A stretch of 64,000 bases of DNA from Azorinus chamasolen (taxonomy: Eukaryota > Mollusca > Bivalvia > Cardiida > Solecurtidae). Below the pieces are notes generated by a model, which was not told where the DNA came from, did no database searches, and saw nothing but the letters and a program-made list of their open reading frames with translations. Below, piece by piece: positions 36,724 through 48,429 of this stretch; position 1 is the stretch's first letter, and each line of letters begins with the position of its first letter. Made by a program: the position numbers and the translations under genes. The stretch spans positions 61,008,633 through 61,072,632 of the forward strand of contig OY755240.1 of assembly GCA_963576725.1 (NCBI GenBank), read 5' to 3'.

Positions 36724-36978
36724 TTAACCCATTCCCTCATAGGCTATTTTTAGATACATCTTGGAATAAATCTACAGAAAAGGGGCATTAACTAGAGAAA
36801 AGGAAACTTTCAGAATTTTGTAGTTTGAAACCATTTAGCTCTATTTATCACAATGGTTTCAACAGGTGACTTTTACAGAGGGGTAGAGATAATATTTATG
36901 GAGGCAAGGGTTGATATTCATCACAATGGTTTCACAAAGTGACTTTTACAGAGTCGTCAATATGAGGGAATGGGTTAA
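36724..36978. mobile_element. PAL-B, two copies recombined
   Basis: TTAACCCATTCCCTC start; the dyad is deleted to CCATTTAGCTCTATTTATC; GTGACTTTTACAGAG occurs twice (36869 and 36939), then GAGGGAATGGGTTAA. Confidence 0.8.
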
Positions 36979-37214
36979 GTGTTAGAAGGATTTGCCTTCA
37001 GTTTCCTTCAAAACATCAGTGACGTAAGTGTCTAACATTTAGGAACCTACTGAGTCACCGAGTTACCCGGTGACCCATCTGGATCCAAACTGTTTTCAAA
37101 GCTTATAGCAATTCCGTCCTATAGTTACGATACAAACACAGTTTCATTCCTTTTGCAAACTTTAGAATTAAAATGAGGAAATTACAAAGATTTTGAGTTT
37201 GAGTCTCAAATGTA

Positions 37215-37368
37215 GACGCAAAACGTTAATGTTTAAACCTTTCCTCCATAAATACGCCTTTCTACGCGTCTGTAAAAATCACCTATTGAAACCATAGTGG
37301 TAAATAGAGCATTTGCTCCTATAGGAGCAAATACTCTATTTATCACAATGGTTTCAAACTACAAAATT
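37215..37368. mobile_element. PAL-B, reverse, cut by satellite
   Basis: TTTAAACCTTTCCTCCATAA start, core TGCTCCTATAGGAGCA, then replaced by satellite after CAAACTACAAAATTC. Confidence 0.85.
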
Positions 37369-37512
37369 CAGACATAAATGGACCAGACTGTGAGAACTAA
37401 TGACACATACGAGACTGGTCAGACATAAATGAACCAGACTGTGAGTACTAATGACACATGCGAGACTGGTCAGACATAAATGGACCAGACTGTGAGAACT
37501 AATGACACATAC
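37368..37512 (-). repeat. Left block of ~51-bp satellite
   Basis: About three units containing GACCAGACTGTGAGAACTAA and GACACATACGAGACTGG. Reads as the reverse complement of the larger block at 38.2-38.9 kb. Begins directly after a truncated PAL-B core. Confidence 0.85.
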
Positions 37513-38202
37513 GAGACATGAAATGCATCCTCAACAAATGAATTACAATTAAAACATGTTCTTCTATCAATATCCAGATTTTCAAAACGCCCCGTTTCAA
37601 GACGAATCGGTACTACACCACACCTGAACATAGCTAAAGCTCTTCTATGATGAAACGGTAGATCAAATTTAAGATACTTTTCGACAGAGGGCTGTTCTTT
37701 AAAAAGTCTGTAAGTTCTAAGCTTATTGCCACCTTTGTTTCTATTCGATACATTTCGATGTAATAGCAATTTCCAATTCTCTAACTCACTTGACATTAAT
37801 TTTGATTCTACAATATCAGTGGTACTCTTCGGATGTAAATCTTGTACAATGTCAATATCTATGTCATTGTTAACAAACATTTTACGTATTCTAAAGTACT
37901 GGTTCTGACATCTGGAAGTAGCACTCCGCCTGGCCCAATCAAAGATTCTGTAATTGACCCGTCTATTGTCCATATTCGACATTCTACAAAACTGACGAAC
38001 TACTTCAACCCACTGGCGGGCTATCGATGGTTTCCAGCCCATCTCCCCAATTACTGCCACATTTGGGGTATATTTCCCCACCCCCATGAAATACCCCATG
38101 GCTCGATTCTGAACCGCATTTATACACGAGAAGGAACGGTCACCCCAAATAGATGCCCCGTAACTAAGTACAGGCCAAACAGTTGTATCGTATAGCTTCG
38201 AT
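37513..38202 (-). pseudogene. LINE RT C-terminal fragment, second divergent copy
   Basis: Encodes KLYDTTVWPVLSYGASIWGD, FMGVGKYTPNVAVIGEMGW, NKLRTYRLFKEQ and FRCGVVPIRLETGRFENLD followed by a CFNC...VEDAFH cluster. These are colinear with the last ~300 residues of the LINE at 42.2 kb but strongly diverged. Only this 3' coding part is present; there is no RT core and no 3' UTR. It sits between two blocks of the same ~51-bp satellite in opposite orientations. Confidence 0.85.
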
Positions 38203-38225
38203 AAATGTGGTATAATAATTATAAT

Positions 38226-38932
38226 AGTGCAGTCTGGTTCATTTGTTAGTTATACTCACAGTCTGGTCCATTTATGTCTGACCAGTCTCGTATGTGTCAT
38301 TAGTTCTCACAGACTGGTTCATTTATGTCTAACCAGTCTCGTATGTGTCATTAGTTCTCACAGTCTGGTTCATTTATGTCTAACCAGTCTCGTATGTCAT
38401 TAGATCCCACAGTCTGGTTCATTTATGTGTGACACAGTCAGTCTCGTATGTGTCATTAGTTCTCACAGTCTGGTTCATTTATGTCTGACCAGTCTCGTAT
38501 GTGTCATTAATTCTCACAATCTAGTTCATTTATGTCTTACCAGTCTCGTATGTCATTAGATCCCACAGTCTGGTTCATTTATGTGTGACACAGTCAGTCT
38601 CGTATGTGTCATTAGTTCTCACAGTCTGGTTTATTTATGTCTGACTAGTCTCGTATGTGTCATTAGTTCTCACAGTCTAGTTCATTTATGTCTAACCAGT
38701 CTCGTATGTGTCATTAGTTCTCACAGTCTGGTCCATTTATGTCTAACCAGTCTCGTATGTCATTAGATCCCACAGCCTGGTTCATTTATGTGTGACACAG
38801 TCAGTCTCGTATGTGTCATTAGTTCTCACAGTCTGGTTCATTTATGTCTAACCAGTCTCGTATGTCATTAGATCCCACAGTCTGGTTCATTTATGTGTGA
38901 CACAGTCAGTCTCGTATGTGTCATTAGTTTGT
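38226..38932 (+). repeat. Right block of ~51-bp satellite, about 13-14 units
   Basis: Units of about 51 bp (CAGTCTCGTATGTGTCATTA... CACAGTCTGGTTCATTTATG). A variant with TAGATCCCAC and GTGTGACACAGTCA recurs at intervals, giving a higher-order pattern. Open frames here are satellite artefacts. Confidence 0.9.
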
Positions 38933-38968
38933 AATTCCTTTGAATGCTGAACGGTCAAAATAGAAGTA

Positions 38969-39277
38969 CAGTTGAACATCGATATCTCGAACTTCTAGGG
39001 ACTATACAAATTAATGCGAGATAACAGAAGTTCGAGTTATCCTATTTCTAATCCGAACAATTCTCGAGTTTACAGCTTAATGTAGTTCTAAAGTAATGCC
39101 TACAGGAGCTTTCAGCATTACTTTAGACCTGCACTAATCTGTAACATGTGTTTCTAGATATGCGTAGTGACAGATTTTAGAACAATTCTGTATTGTAAAT
39201 TTTGGAAGGACCGAACTTTTAGATCGAGTTATCCCGAAGTTCGAGTTATCAGAGTTCGAGATATCGAAGTTCAACTG
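38969..39277. mobile_element. PAL-E copy, best preserved
   Basis: CAGTTGAACATCGATATCTC to GATATCGAAGTTCAACTG, 309 bp, TA on the left. Centre CCTACAGGAG within AAGTAATG...CATTACTTTAGACCTGCA arms. Confidence 0.88.
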
Positions 39278-39349
39278 CATTCATATTTAGTAAAGCCAAT
39301 TTGCTGTAAGACATTGGATTAGCCTTAATCTGACAGCTGTTCTAGTTAG

Positions 39350-39585
39350 CATTTCTCTCAAATAAACACTTTTAACGTACATTTATTTGCAAACATATTA
39401 GACCCCGTTTAGAGGCAACTGTAGCTGCGGTCTGATCAGGGACTGCTCTGTTTATGGAAGTATATACTGTAGATCTGATTCTACGTTGTCTTCCATGACT
39501 AAATCCCATTGTTCATATGCCATTATAAAAAAAATCAGCTAAATACATATTCATTACGTCATTATTTCTAATATGGATACTAGCT
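39350..39585. mobile_element. PAL-A copy, diverged
   Basis: TTTCTCTCAAATAAACAC start; GCAACTGTAGCTGCGGTCTG core; GTCATTATTTCTAATATGG end. Confidence 0.72.
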
Positions 39586-39624
39586 GATCTGGTGCCAGTG
39601 GTGGAATTTACATGGGGGTTTATC

Positions 39625-39869
39625 CTTTTACTCCATGGATATTCATGTAAGAAATAATGACATCATGAATATTAATTTAGATTAAGTTTTATAATGACAT
39701 GTGCACAGATGATGTTTTGGTCAAGACAGAAACTGTAGAATTAGATCTATATTATGTCATAAGCAAACAGAACAGACCCTAATCAGATGGTTCCTACAGG
39801 AGCCGTCTGATCTGGGGCTACTCTGTTTGCAAATGCGTAGAAAGGCGTGTTTATGGTGTAAAGAGTTAA
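39625..39869. mobile_element. PAL-A copy
   Basis: TCCTTTTACTCCATGGATAT start, GGTGTAAAGAGTTAA end; core GGTTCCTACAGGAGCC. Confidence 0.87.
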
Positions 39870-40380
39870 TGTTATTTATTATTTAGCCTCCAGCAACGTG
39901 GACTAATATAGGATATATTAAAATACAATTACAGGCAAATGATGGAGATAAAAATATGATGCAACCAATTCTCTAATACAAAGTGATGGAAAGACCATTA
40001 CCAGATCATAGTAAGCTAGGAGATTATGTCCATAGGACACGAGTGCCCCTGGCGGTATTGTCTCTAAATCAATGACTTTTTACTATACATGTATGTTATA
40101 TACATTACCGAAGAAAATTTCGAAGTTCCATAATTCGGGTAAAAATGGCAGGAGTAAATATCCCTGTCTTACGCACATCTTCACATCAGCGTTTATCTGT
40201 GAACATTTGAAGTCAATCCTCTCATTGGTGTATGAGGAATAGGACATATACAAGATTTGCGGGACGTACGTTCAGACGGACAAGAGTCAGACGTCGTGAT
40301 ATGACCGAAATGCTGTTAAAGCAACGTAAAACACCGAAACTACCAAAACATTTATTGAGTTGTCAAACCTACGTACAGTA
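39870..40380. other. Unassigned, no gene or repeat recognised
   Basis: Mixed-composition sequence with stops in all frames. A possible old coding or UTR relic cannot be excluded. Confidence 0.35.
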
Positions 40381-40720
40381 AAAGTTAGCCCGTTATAAAT
40401 ATTCATATAAGAAATAACGACTCCGTAAATATTAAATTAGGCCAACAATAAAAAATACCTAATGTATGTGCGTCATGCACGTTCAAACGTTTCCGCGAAA
40501 ACAGACTCAGGTTTTATATTTTTATTTATTATTTACTTAACAAACAAACAACAACACCAAAACACACATCTGCATATGGTTATAAGTACTTGTGTTGCGT
40601 AATTGTCACGAAACACTAAACATTTAGCACAAGGAAATATTTTACTCGAATAGAAAAAAGGCAACAACTTAAAACAGATGTGTGCTTGAAAGAAAAACAA
40701 CTTCAGAATAAATATAATGG
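40381..40720. other. PAL-A arm scrap and unassigned AT-rich sequence
   Basis: AAATATTCATATAAGAAATA at 40397; remainder unrecognised. Confidence 0.35.
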
Positions 40721-40721
40721 T

Positions 40722-40970
40722 TTACCGTTTACCTGATGAATATTCATATAAGAAATAATTACTCTATGAATATTAATTAGCTGATGTTTTACACTGGCAT
40801 ATCGACAAGGGAAATGTTGACTACGGCAGAAATTGTAGATTCAGATCTATTCACAATTTTATTAGCAGACAGAACAGACCTTGATCAGACCGTTCCAACA
40901 GAAGTCGTCTTATCTGGGTCTACTCTGTTTGCAAAGGTGTTTTAATATGTCTATATCAGATAAAGAGTTA
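40722..40970. mobile_element. PAL-A copy, diverged core
   Basis: TTTACCGTTTACCTGATGAA start; GACCGTTCCAACAGAAGTCG core; ends CAGATAAAGAGTTA. Confidence 0.78.
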
Positions 40971-41290
40971 TCCCATTCCCTCATATGGACGCCCTTAGCG
41001 CCTCTGCTAACTCTTTCCCTCATATAAACGTTTTCACGCATTTGCAAACAAAGTAGACCCAGATCAGACGGCTCCTGTAGGAGCCGTCTGATCAGGGTCT
41101 GCCCTGTTTGCTAGTGGAATTTGATATATCTGTTTTATTTAATTTCTAAAATGGTTACAGTGTTCCACCTTCCATATTTCATTATACCTATTATGTCCAT
41201 GAATATTCAGTAGGCTAAGTATTGGAATTTGGAATAAATATAGAACAGTGAAAGGGTTAAAGTCACTTCATTCAAAACTACACATGAATA
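40970..41290. mobile_element. PAL-B fragment split by PAL-A
   Basis: TATCCCATTCCCTCATATGG + ACGCCCTTAGCGCCTCTG, then PAL-A, then AGTCACTTCATTCAAAACTA. Confidence 0.72.
41008..41262. mobile_element. PAL-A copy nested in PAL-B
   Basis: CTAACTCTTTCCCTCATATA start, CAGTGAAAGGGTTAA end. GACGGCTCCTGTAGGAGCCGTC core with CCCAGATC left, GATCAGGG right. Confidence 0.9.
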
Positions 41291-41389
41291 CATCATGACA
41301 TACGCCTACTTTCAAAACATATTTTGATTTTCCTCCGCATAGCACGCCGTTTTAGTAATATCGACAGAAAATAGTAACTCTTTACTCCA

Positions 41390-41612
41390 TTAACTCATTC
41401 CCTACTTGACTATTTTTAGTATTTACCTCTTTGAATAAATCTACCGAAAAGGAGCTTTTACTAGAGAAAAGAAAACGTTTAGAATTGTGTAGTTTTTAAA
41501 CTATTGAGATAAATAGAGCATTTGCTCCAGAGGAGCAAATGCTCTATTTATCACAATGGTTTAAAAAATGACTACATTTTTCAAAATGTGCCAGTAGGAG
41601 GGAATGAGTTAA
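41390..41612. mobile_element. PAL-B copy nested in PAL-A
   Basis: TTAACTCATTCCCTAC to GGAGGGAATGAGTTAA. Core TGCTCCAGAGGAGCA. The host PAL-A reads CTTTACTCCA before and TATTCATGTTAG after, i.e. a clean insertion at its subterminal arm. Confidence 0.88.
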
Positions 41613-41825
41613 TATTCATGTTAGAAATGACGTATGTATGCCTATGAATTAGCATAAATTCTATAATGGCATATGAACTGGAGAATGTTTGACCATTGCA
41701 GCAACTGTATACTCAGATTTATATTTTTCTCAAGCACAAAGAGCAGACACTTTTCAGACGGCTCTTAATGTTTGCGAAGGTGCCAAAGGTCGTCTCCATG
41801 AGGCAGGCAAGACCATTTACTTGAT

Positions 41826-44320
41826 AATATATATATATATATCTTTATTTGAGTCTCATCTGTGTACATACAACATGAACAGTGGCATCAACTTTACAAA
41901 ACATAGTAGAATGTAGTACACAGCCATTCTAAAAAGAATTATAAGAGACTATCACAGTTCCATGACATACAGAAAACATCACACATTTAAACAAAGTACG
42001 TACACACCATATCGATTAGTAAAACCATGTGGTTGCTGCTAATCGTTGTATTAAATACTGCAATAAGAGGAGAAGAAATAAAACTTGAATTACAAAAAGA
42101 GACACTAACGTGCACTAATTAAGGAACGATTTTAAAAAACCAGCTATCACCTTTGATCAGATCAAAAATGAACTGACTAGCAACAAACACATGGGATTGA
42201 TAAAATTACAATACAGGAGAAATAATAATAAAAAGTAACACATTACTTACATAAAAGTTGAGACCTTCTCTTTAAAATACTAAAACAGGTTTTGGCACAT
42301 ACACGTATCAAACTGGGATGGGTTAAAACAATTTCCAAATGCTCAGATTTGCATAGGCTAGAAAAGTTTCCAAATATATCGGATGCTTTACGAAATAATG
42401 CTTCTCTCAAATCTACATACATAGGGCAGTCTAAAATTACATGCGCCTCGTCCTCAACAACAGTTTTACAGAAAGGACATTTGCGTTCCTTTTCGGCGAT
42501 ATTCTGATATCTTCCCGTTTCAATCCTGATAGGGGCCACACCACATCTAAATTTACAAAAAGCAGACCGATGGCTTGGGGGTAAGATAATGCAGCAGTAT
42601 TTTTCAGCAACATAATCCTGTTTAAGTAACCTATAAGTCCTGAGTTTATTCTTCCCTCTCCCATTTACAGCACCGGTCCTAATAATCGACGCAATCCAGT
42701 TAGCCTTAAAGTCAGACATTACAAGCAATTTAACCTTCTCAACAATAGTAGACTTATTCAATTTAACACCAATATCACAAAATTGCTGTAAATTCAATGC
42801 ACAGAATTTGGATTTGACGTTATAAAACCAATTCCTACACGATACTGAAATCTTATTTGCCCAAAGTGCTATGCGCTTGTTCAACCGACTGTTGCTAAGA
42901 CACGAGAGTCTGCACCAATAGTTGGCCAAACAACCCCACTGTTTAACAATTGGCGGTTCCCACGCCATTTCACCGTATACCGCAGCATTAGGCGTATATT
43001 TCCCCACCCCTAAGAAAAACCTCATAGCTCTAGTTTGAACAGCATTGACACAGGTATACTCTCTATTTCCCCAAATAGGGGCACTATAACTTATGACTGG
43101 CCAAACAATCGAGTCGTACAATTTCGAGAAAACATTATAAGGTACTCCACCGATTAACTTACAACGGGCTATCAAGAGACCTAGGGCCCGAGTTGCACTT
43201 TGAGCCACTGCTTTAGCAGTTATACCAAAATCCAAATGCTCATGAAGGATAACTCCTAAATATCTGTACCTGTCAACAACGTTCAAAATAGAGTTATCAC
43301 ATCTAAAAACATGATCAGACCGTAAGAGCGAGTTCGGCCGGAAATGAACAATATTACTCTTGTCCCCATTAATCGTCATACTATTAATACTACACCAATG
43401 ACTCAATCTATCCAGTAGAAATTGAAGATCATTACTATTTTCAGTACAAAGTACAATATCGTCTGCATAGCAAAATATACAAATGGTTTCATCTTCAATC
43501 TGAATCCCAATATTAAAAGACTTCAAGTAAGTGGCCAAATCATTCAGATAAAGATTAAATAGGATCGGCGAGAGAATACAGCCTTGCCTCAATCCACACT
43601 TAATTTCGAACCATTCAGTATTGTATGGACCCAGTCTTACACTAGCTGTTACAGACGTATATATAGATTTTAAGGCACTAAACATTTTCCCCCCTATTCC
43701 AGACTCTAAAAGTCTCCGCCAAAGTTTATTTCTGTTGATCAAATCATATGCTTTACGAAAATCAATAAAAGCACAAAAAGTAGATTTCCTCTGTTTCTTC
43801 CTTGTCTCTATAATATTTGTCAAAGATAAAATCTGATCTGTGGTACTTCTAGCTTTTCTGAAACCGTTCTGTTCTTCAACAATTTTACCATTCGTTTCAG
43901 CCCAAAAATTTAACCTACCATTCAAAACACTACAATATAACTTATAAATTGCTGAAGCTAAAGAAATTCCTCTATATGAAAGAGGGTCCCTGGCGTCCGC
44001 ATTTGAAGACTTAGGTATCGGGTTAATTATAGATTTACCCCAGACATTTGGCACCTTCCCAGTTTCAAAACAAACATTGAAGAATGAGTGCAAAAACACA
44101 ACAGTCATATCATTATTTAAAACTTCTGTCGGAATACCATCAAATCCGCTAGCTTTACCCTTATTTGCATTGTCTAAGGCTTTCTTGACTTCAAAAACGG
44201 TGATATTTTCGTTAAAACCCGGCCAATCAGTTTCAAAAGATTCATTTTCATGTACATTGTCATTCGAAATTGCCTCATCTGTATCAAATAAAGAACTATA
44301 TGTTTTGTTTACTTATTTTT
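41826..44320 (-). mobile_element. LINE insertion, 5'-truncated, with 3' UTR ending in AATAAAG(AT)n
   Basis: The RT ORF is followed on the minus strand by about 400 bp of AT-rich 3' UTR ending in AATAAAG and then an (AT)n tail at 41826-41842. It abuts PAL-A remnant sequence at 41.61-41.82 kb. No target duplication was identified by eye. Confidence 0.8.
42243..44320 (-). CDS. Non-LTR retrotransposon (LINE) reverse transcriptase, 5'-truncated
   Basis: Open frame of about 690 codons on the minus strand; the first Met (44108) lies inside the domain. Upstream residues in frame include KKALDNANKGKASGFDG, the RT fingers motif. Counting from that Met: GFRKARSTTDQILSL near 82-96, AFIDFRKAYD near 113-122, GLRQGCILSPILF at 172-184 and catalytic YADD at 214-217. 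The C-terminus has a Cys/His cluster (CPFCKTVVEDEAHVILDCP). The endonuclease domain is missing: the frame is closed by a stop near 44320, as in 5'-truncated insertions. The ORF itself is not broken, so the copy is young. Clade not assigned. Confidence 0.92.
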
Positions 44321-44616
44321 CCTTTTCTGATTAGGATTCAAAATGAGATTACGATGTAATATTGACAAAAAAATACCAAATTTATTTTTAATAACAACCG
44401 ACCGTTGGCATTCAGATCTACTTCCAATATCATTTTAGTTAAGTAGCAAGGAGGCATTTTTCAAGAAATATTACTTTTCACTACTGATAGTAAACCGATA
44501 AGTTTTGGTAAAAAAATGAATTCTGGTTAAGTGTATGCAGATAGATGGAGAGATATTCCTTATTTAGCATACATATGCTAATAAGACTGGTGTTGTTCTC
44601 GCCGCCTATAAAAGTA

Positions 44617-44821
44617 CACTGAAACCCCGCTAATGCGACCACATAATAAACAGCCACTGATGTCGTTTAAAGCAGGTGGTTGCTTAATGCAGGACGAAAG
44701 TTATGCAGAAAGCTCCTATAGGAGCTTTCTGCATAACTTTCGTCCTGCATTAAGCTACCACCTGCCTCTGCCACCCAGAATTATGCCCCTTTTTGGTGGT
44801 CGTATTAGCGGGGTTTTACTG
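44617..44821. mobile_element. PAL-F copy with TA flanks
   Basis: CACTGAAACCCCGCTAATGC to GTATTAGCGGGGTTTTACTG. Centre AGCTCCTATAGGAGCT in arms CAGGACGAAAGTTATGCAGA. Very similar to 36032-36229. Confidence 0.92.
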
Positions 44822-44917
44822 TATTATAAAATGTCAATAAACCGATGCCCTTGTATAATTAACATGTACTAGCAGTACAGGGTGTGCAATATCAACAATT
44901 CATCCATCCTCTGTCCA

Positions 44918-45005
44918 GAGGTCCAGATAAGATGCGTAAGTTTAAATATTTTTAAGAATATCTCCTTTATTTCTCCACCAAATCCTATTTTTTGATCACC
45001 TGTAA
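44918..45005. mobile_element. PAL-G fragment
   Basis: CAGAGGTCCAGATAAGATGC + GTAAG, TTTATTTCTCCACCAAATCC; cut before the centre. Confidence 0.7.
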
Positions 45006-45009
45006 TTTA

Positions 45010-45398
45010 GTAGATGTAATTTAGTGCTACATATTGTGATTAAGAATGTATATTACAACAGTATAGATTATAACTTACAGCAATAGAGAATGTAACTTAC
45101 AGCAATAAATAGTGTAACGTTGCGTTACAGTTTGAGATTTGGAATGTTTATTACTGCGATAGAGACGGTAACTTACAGAAATAGAGAATGCATGTATGAC
45201 TTACTAGAATAATTAATAAATAATGTATCGTAGTGCTGGAGATTGTGATTTCGGACGTACATGTATATTGCTGCGATAGAAAATTGAACTTACAGCAATA
45301 TAGAAAGTAACTTTTTGCGATAGAGAGCGTAATTGCTACAGCTTGTGATTTCGGATGTATATTACAACAATATAGATTTAACTTACTTAAATAGAGAA

Positions 45399-45401
<3 letters not shown>
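45010..45401. repeat. Degenerate edge of the 22-bp minisatellite
   Basis: Imperfect units such as AATGTAACTTACAGCAATAG, much more diverged than those after 45470. Confidence 0.75.

Positions 45402-45468
<67 letters not shown>
45402..45468. repeat. (TA)n microsatellite, about 33 repeats
   Basis: Uninterrupted TA run inside the minisatellite. Confidence 0.98.
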
Positions 45469-45470
<2 letters not shown>

Positions 45471-46110
45471 ACAATAGATAATGTAACTTGCAACAATAGA
45501 TAATGTAACCTACAATAGTATATAATGTAACTTCAAACAATAGATAATGTAACTTGCAACAATAGATAATGTAACTTGCAACAATAGATAATGTAACCTA
45601 CAATAGTATATAATGTAACTTGCAACAATAGATAATGTAACTTCAAACAATAGATAATGTAACTTGCAACAATAGATAATGTAACTTGCAACAATAGATA
45701 ATGTAACTTGCAACAGTAGATAATGTAACCTACAATAGTATATAATGTAACTTGCAACAATAGATAATGTAACTTCAAACAATAGATAATGTAACTTGTA
45801 GCAATAGATAATGTAACTTGCAACAATAGATAATGTAACTTGCAACAATAGATAATGTAACTTGCAACAATAGATAATGTAACCTACAATAGTATATAAT
45901 GTAACTTCAAACAATAGATAATGTAACTTGCAACAACAGATAATGTAACTTGCAACAATAGATAATGTAACTTGCAACAATAGATAATGTAACTTGCAAC
46001 AATAGATAATGTAACTTGCAACAATAGATAATGTAACTTGTAGCAATAGATAATGTTACTTACAACAATAGATAATGTAACTTGCAACAATAGATAATGT
46101 ACCTTTCTGC
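45469..46110. repeat. 22-bp minisatellite, about 29 units
   Basis: Unit AACAATAGATAATGTAACTT + GC, with variants TACAATAGTATATAATGTAAC and TCAAACAATAG recurring at regular spacing. ORFs of up to 178 codons here are repeat translations. Confidence 0.96.
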
Positions 46111-46154
46111 GATAGAGATTATAAATTGCTGACATAGAGAATATAACTTACAGC

Positions 46155-46318
46155 AATAAGTCTGCTCTGTTTGCTAATGGATTTGACAGATCTGTTATGT
46201 TTACTTTCTAAAATGGCTACACGGCCCCACCTGCCATATTTCATTATAACTATTTTGACCATGAATATTCAGTAGGTATTGACATTTGGAATAAACATAG
46301 AACGAGGAAAGGGTTAAA
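46155..46318. mobile_element. PAL-A right half
   Basis: GTCTGCTCTGTTTGCTAATG to AACGAGGAAAGGGTTAAA; the left half is replaced by minisatellite. Confidence 0.8.
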
Positions 46319-46362
46319 GTCAAACGCTGAATGAGTTGAAACATATACGCGTGTTGCAAAAC

Positions 46363-46575
46363 TTAACCCATTCTCTCCTACTGGCGCATTTTTTGACGCC
46401 TCTGTAAAAGTCACCTTTTGAAACCATTGTGATAAATAGAGCATTTGCTGCATTGGATACAATGATATTTCAAAAAAAATTCCCCTTTCTCTAATAAAAT
46501 TATGCTCCTTTTCGGTAGATTTACATGTATGCAAAGAGGTTGGGTTTAAAACTAGTCTAGGAAAGAATGGATTAA
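46363..46575. mobile_element. PAL-B copy, reverse, one-armed
   Basis: TTAACCCATTCTCTCC to GAATGGATTAATTAA. Hairpin arm GAGCATTTGCTGCATTGG lacks its partner. Confidence 0.82.
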
Positions 46576-47084
46576 TTAATCGAGTGGTAATTTTTTTTGT
46601 AGCATTTGTTACCCTTCTCGTGCTGGAGAACCCCCCCCCCCCGAAAAAACACTATCTGTTATAATAATAGTGCTTACCCACATCCGCATTTTCAAACTTT
46701 TCAAATAAATCTATTGATCGAGTGTCAAACAGCTTAAGCCTTTGATACTGTTATTCTCATTTGGATCCAGGCTGTTTGCAAATACCAGTCAGATCGCACC
46801 TAGAGTGGGAAGGGTGAAACACTATGAGTTTGGTACAGAAGACATGTGATTTTGAATAAAGTGTACACTTTGCTACTTCAGTTATTTTGAAATTCCTACA
46901 ATACATATTAGCAGACCGCATTCTATGTCACCCAACTTACGTAGCAACAATTGTCTTTAACGTCAGTTCGATGTCATTAACCATTATAACCCACTGCGAA
47001 AAAATAATGTCTGCTCAACGTGGATCTGGTTTAATTTTGACTACTTCCAATACGACCAAGTGTTTGAGACACTATACTTGACCG

Positions 47085-47165
47085 AGTGTCAAACAGCTTG
47101 GATCCTGATGAGACGCCGAGTTACTCGGCGTCTCATCTGGATCCAAGCTATTATATGCAACTAAT
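47085..47165. mobile_element. PAL-C core
   Basis: AACAGCTTGGATCCTGATGA + GACGCCGAGTTACTCGGCG + TCTCATCTGGATCCAAGC. Near-perfect dyad; outer TTAA ends absent. Confidence 0.82.
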
Positions 47166-47332
47166 GTTGTGAATGACAAAAGAAGGGTTAACACCGTGGT
47201 ACGTATTTGATTGATAGCTGAATGTACTTTTGTAAATATGACACAGTTTATCATTTACATCATGTTAAGGTGCATTTGATAACTTCCCTTGCATTTGTGA
47301 ACTATTTGAATCCTGGTCGGATAAAGTATATA

Positions 47333-47541
47333 CAGTAAAACCCATCTAAACTGGAATAATTCTAGTAGAGAAGAAAGTATATACTTTTAGGTAGGTGACT
47401 GCTTAATGCGGGATGAAAGTCATGCAGAAAGCTCCTAGAGGAGCTTTCTGAATGACTTCCAGCCTGCATTAAGCTGCGATCTGTCTCCAAGACCGATATT
47501 TATACTAAATTTAATGTCCGATTTTGATGGGTTTTACAGTG
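47333..47541. mobile_element. PAL-F copy (CATCTAAACTGG subtype)
   Basis: CAGTAAAACCCATCTAAACT to GATGGGTTTTACAGTG; centre AGCTCCTAGAGGAGCT; TA flanks. Confidence 0.87.
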
Positions 47542-47607
47542 TAGTACAACGTCTCTTAATTGATTACTCAAATAAGAAGCAATGTCTGTCTTGAAGATGC
47601 ATGGCGG

Positions 47608-48370
47608 TTTAACCCTTTCGGCGCCAAATTTCTAGAGTTTGAGACAAAAAGTGAAGTCCCTGATCAGACGCCGCTTTTCACATTTTTTTGTTTGGACGAT
47701 GACCCCTATATGGCTCATGCCATTGGATTGAAACTTCATACATGGAAAGATCATGATAAGAGGAAGTGTCATACCCAATGTCCATAACATTGGCTTCACC
47801 AATATTGGAGTTATTGCCCTTTGAAAAAAAACACACACATTTTTTTGGTCCGGACGATAACGCCTATATGGCACATGCCATTGGAGTGAAACTTCATACA
47901 TGGAAAGATCATGATAAGAGAAAGTATCATGCATAAGGCCCATAACTATGGATTCAATGAATTGAGAGTTACTGCCCCTTGTACATTTATTTAACGCTTT
48001 CTTGTCCGGACTATAACTCCTACATGGCTCATGCCATTGTATTGAAACTTCATACATGGAAAGAGCATGATGAGAGAAAGTGTCATGAACAAGGGCCATA
48101 ATTCTGGCTTTAATACTTTTGGAGTTATTGCCCTCTGTTACATTTTTGTCCGATAACTCCTGTTCTACTGATGCTATTGGAATTGCATTTCATTTATGGA
48201 CAGAGCATGACGAAAGGAAGTGTCATGCACAAGGGCCATAACTCTGGTATCAATGTTGTTGGAGTTATTAGCTGTTATCATGTTTTTTCTTGAAAAATGT
48301 GATGTGGAAAGCGCATAATGAGGGGAAGTATCATTCATCAAGTCCATAACAATTTTAGTGATTTCCCTTT
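47608..48370. mobile_element. ~160-bp tandem-repeat element fused to a PAL-C-like end
   Basis: TTTAACCCTTTCGGCGCCAA at 47608 is a TTAA-type end; then about four units with CTCATGCCATTGGATTGAAA, CATACATGGAAAGATCATGA and AGTGTCAT. ORFs of 75 and 155 codons are repeat artefacts. Confidence 0.78.
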
Positions 48371-48393
48371 AACATATTGTTTTTTATTAGAGT

Positions 48394-48428
<35 letters not shown>
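48394..48428. repeat. (GTCT)n microsatellite
   Basis: About eight tandem GTCT units within a diverged element. Confidence 0.95.

Positions 48429-48429
<1 letters not shown>

Noticed and set aside
38226..38932. CRISPR-like regular repeat spacing
   Set aside because: Contiguous satellite without unique spacers, in a eukaryotic genome.
45151..46135. ORFs of up to 178 codons with repeated hydrophobic residues
   Set aside because: Translation of the 22-bp minisatellite.
47632..48099. 155-codon minus-strand ORF
   Set aside because: Three copies of the ~160-bp tandem unit; internal repeats match the DNA period.
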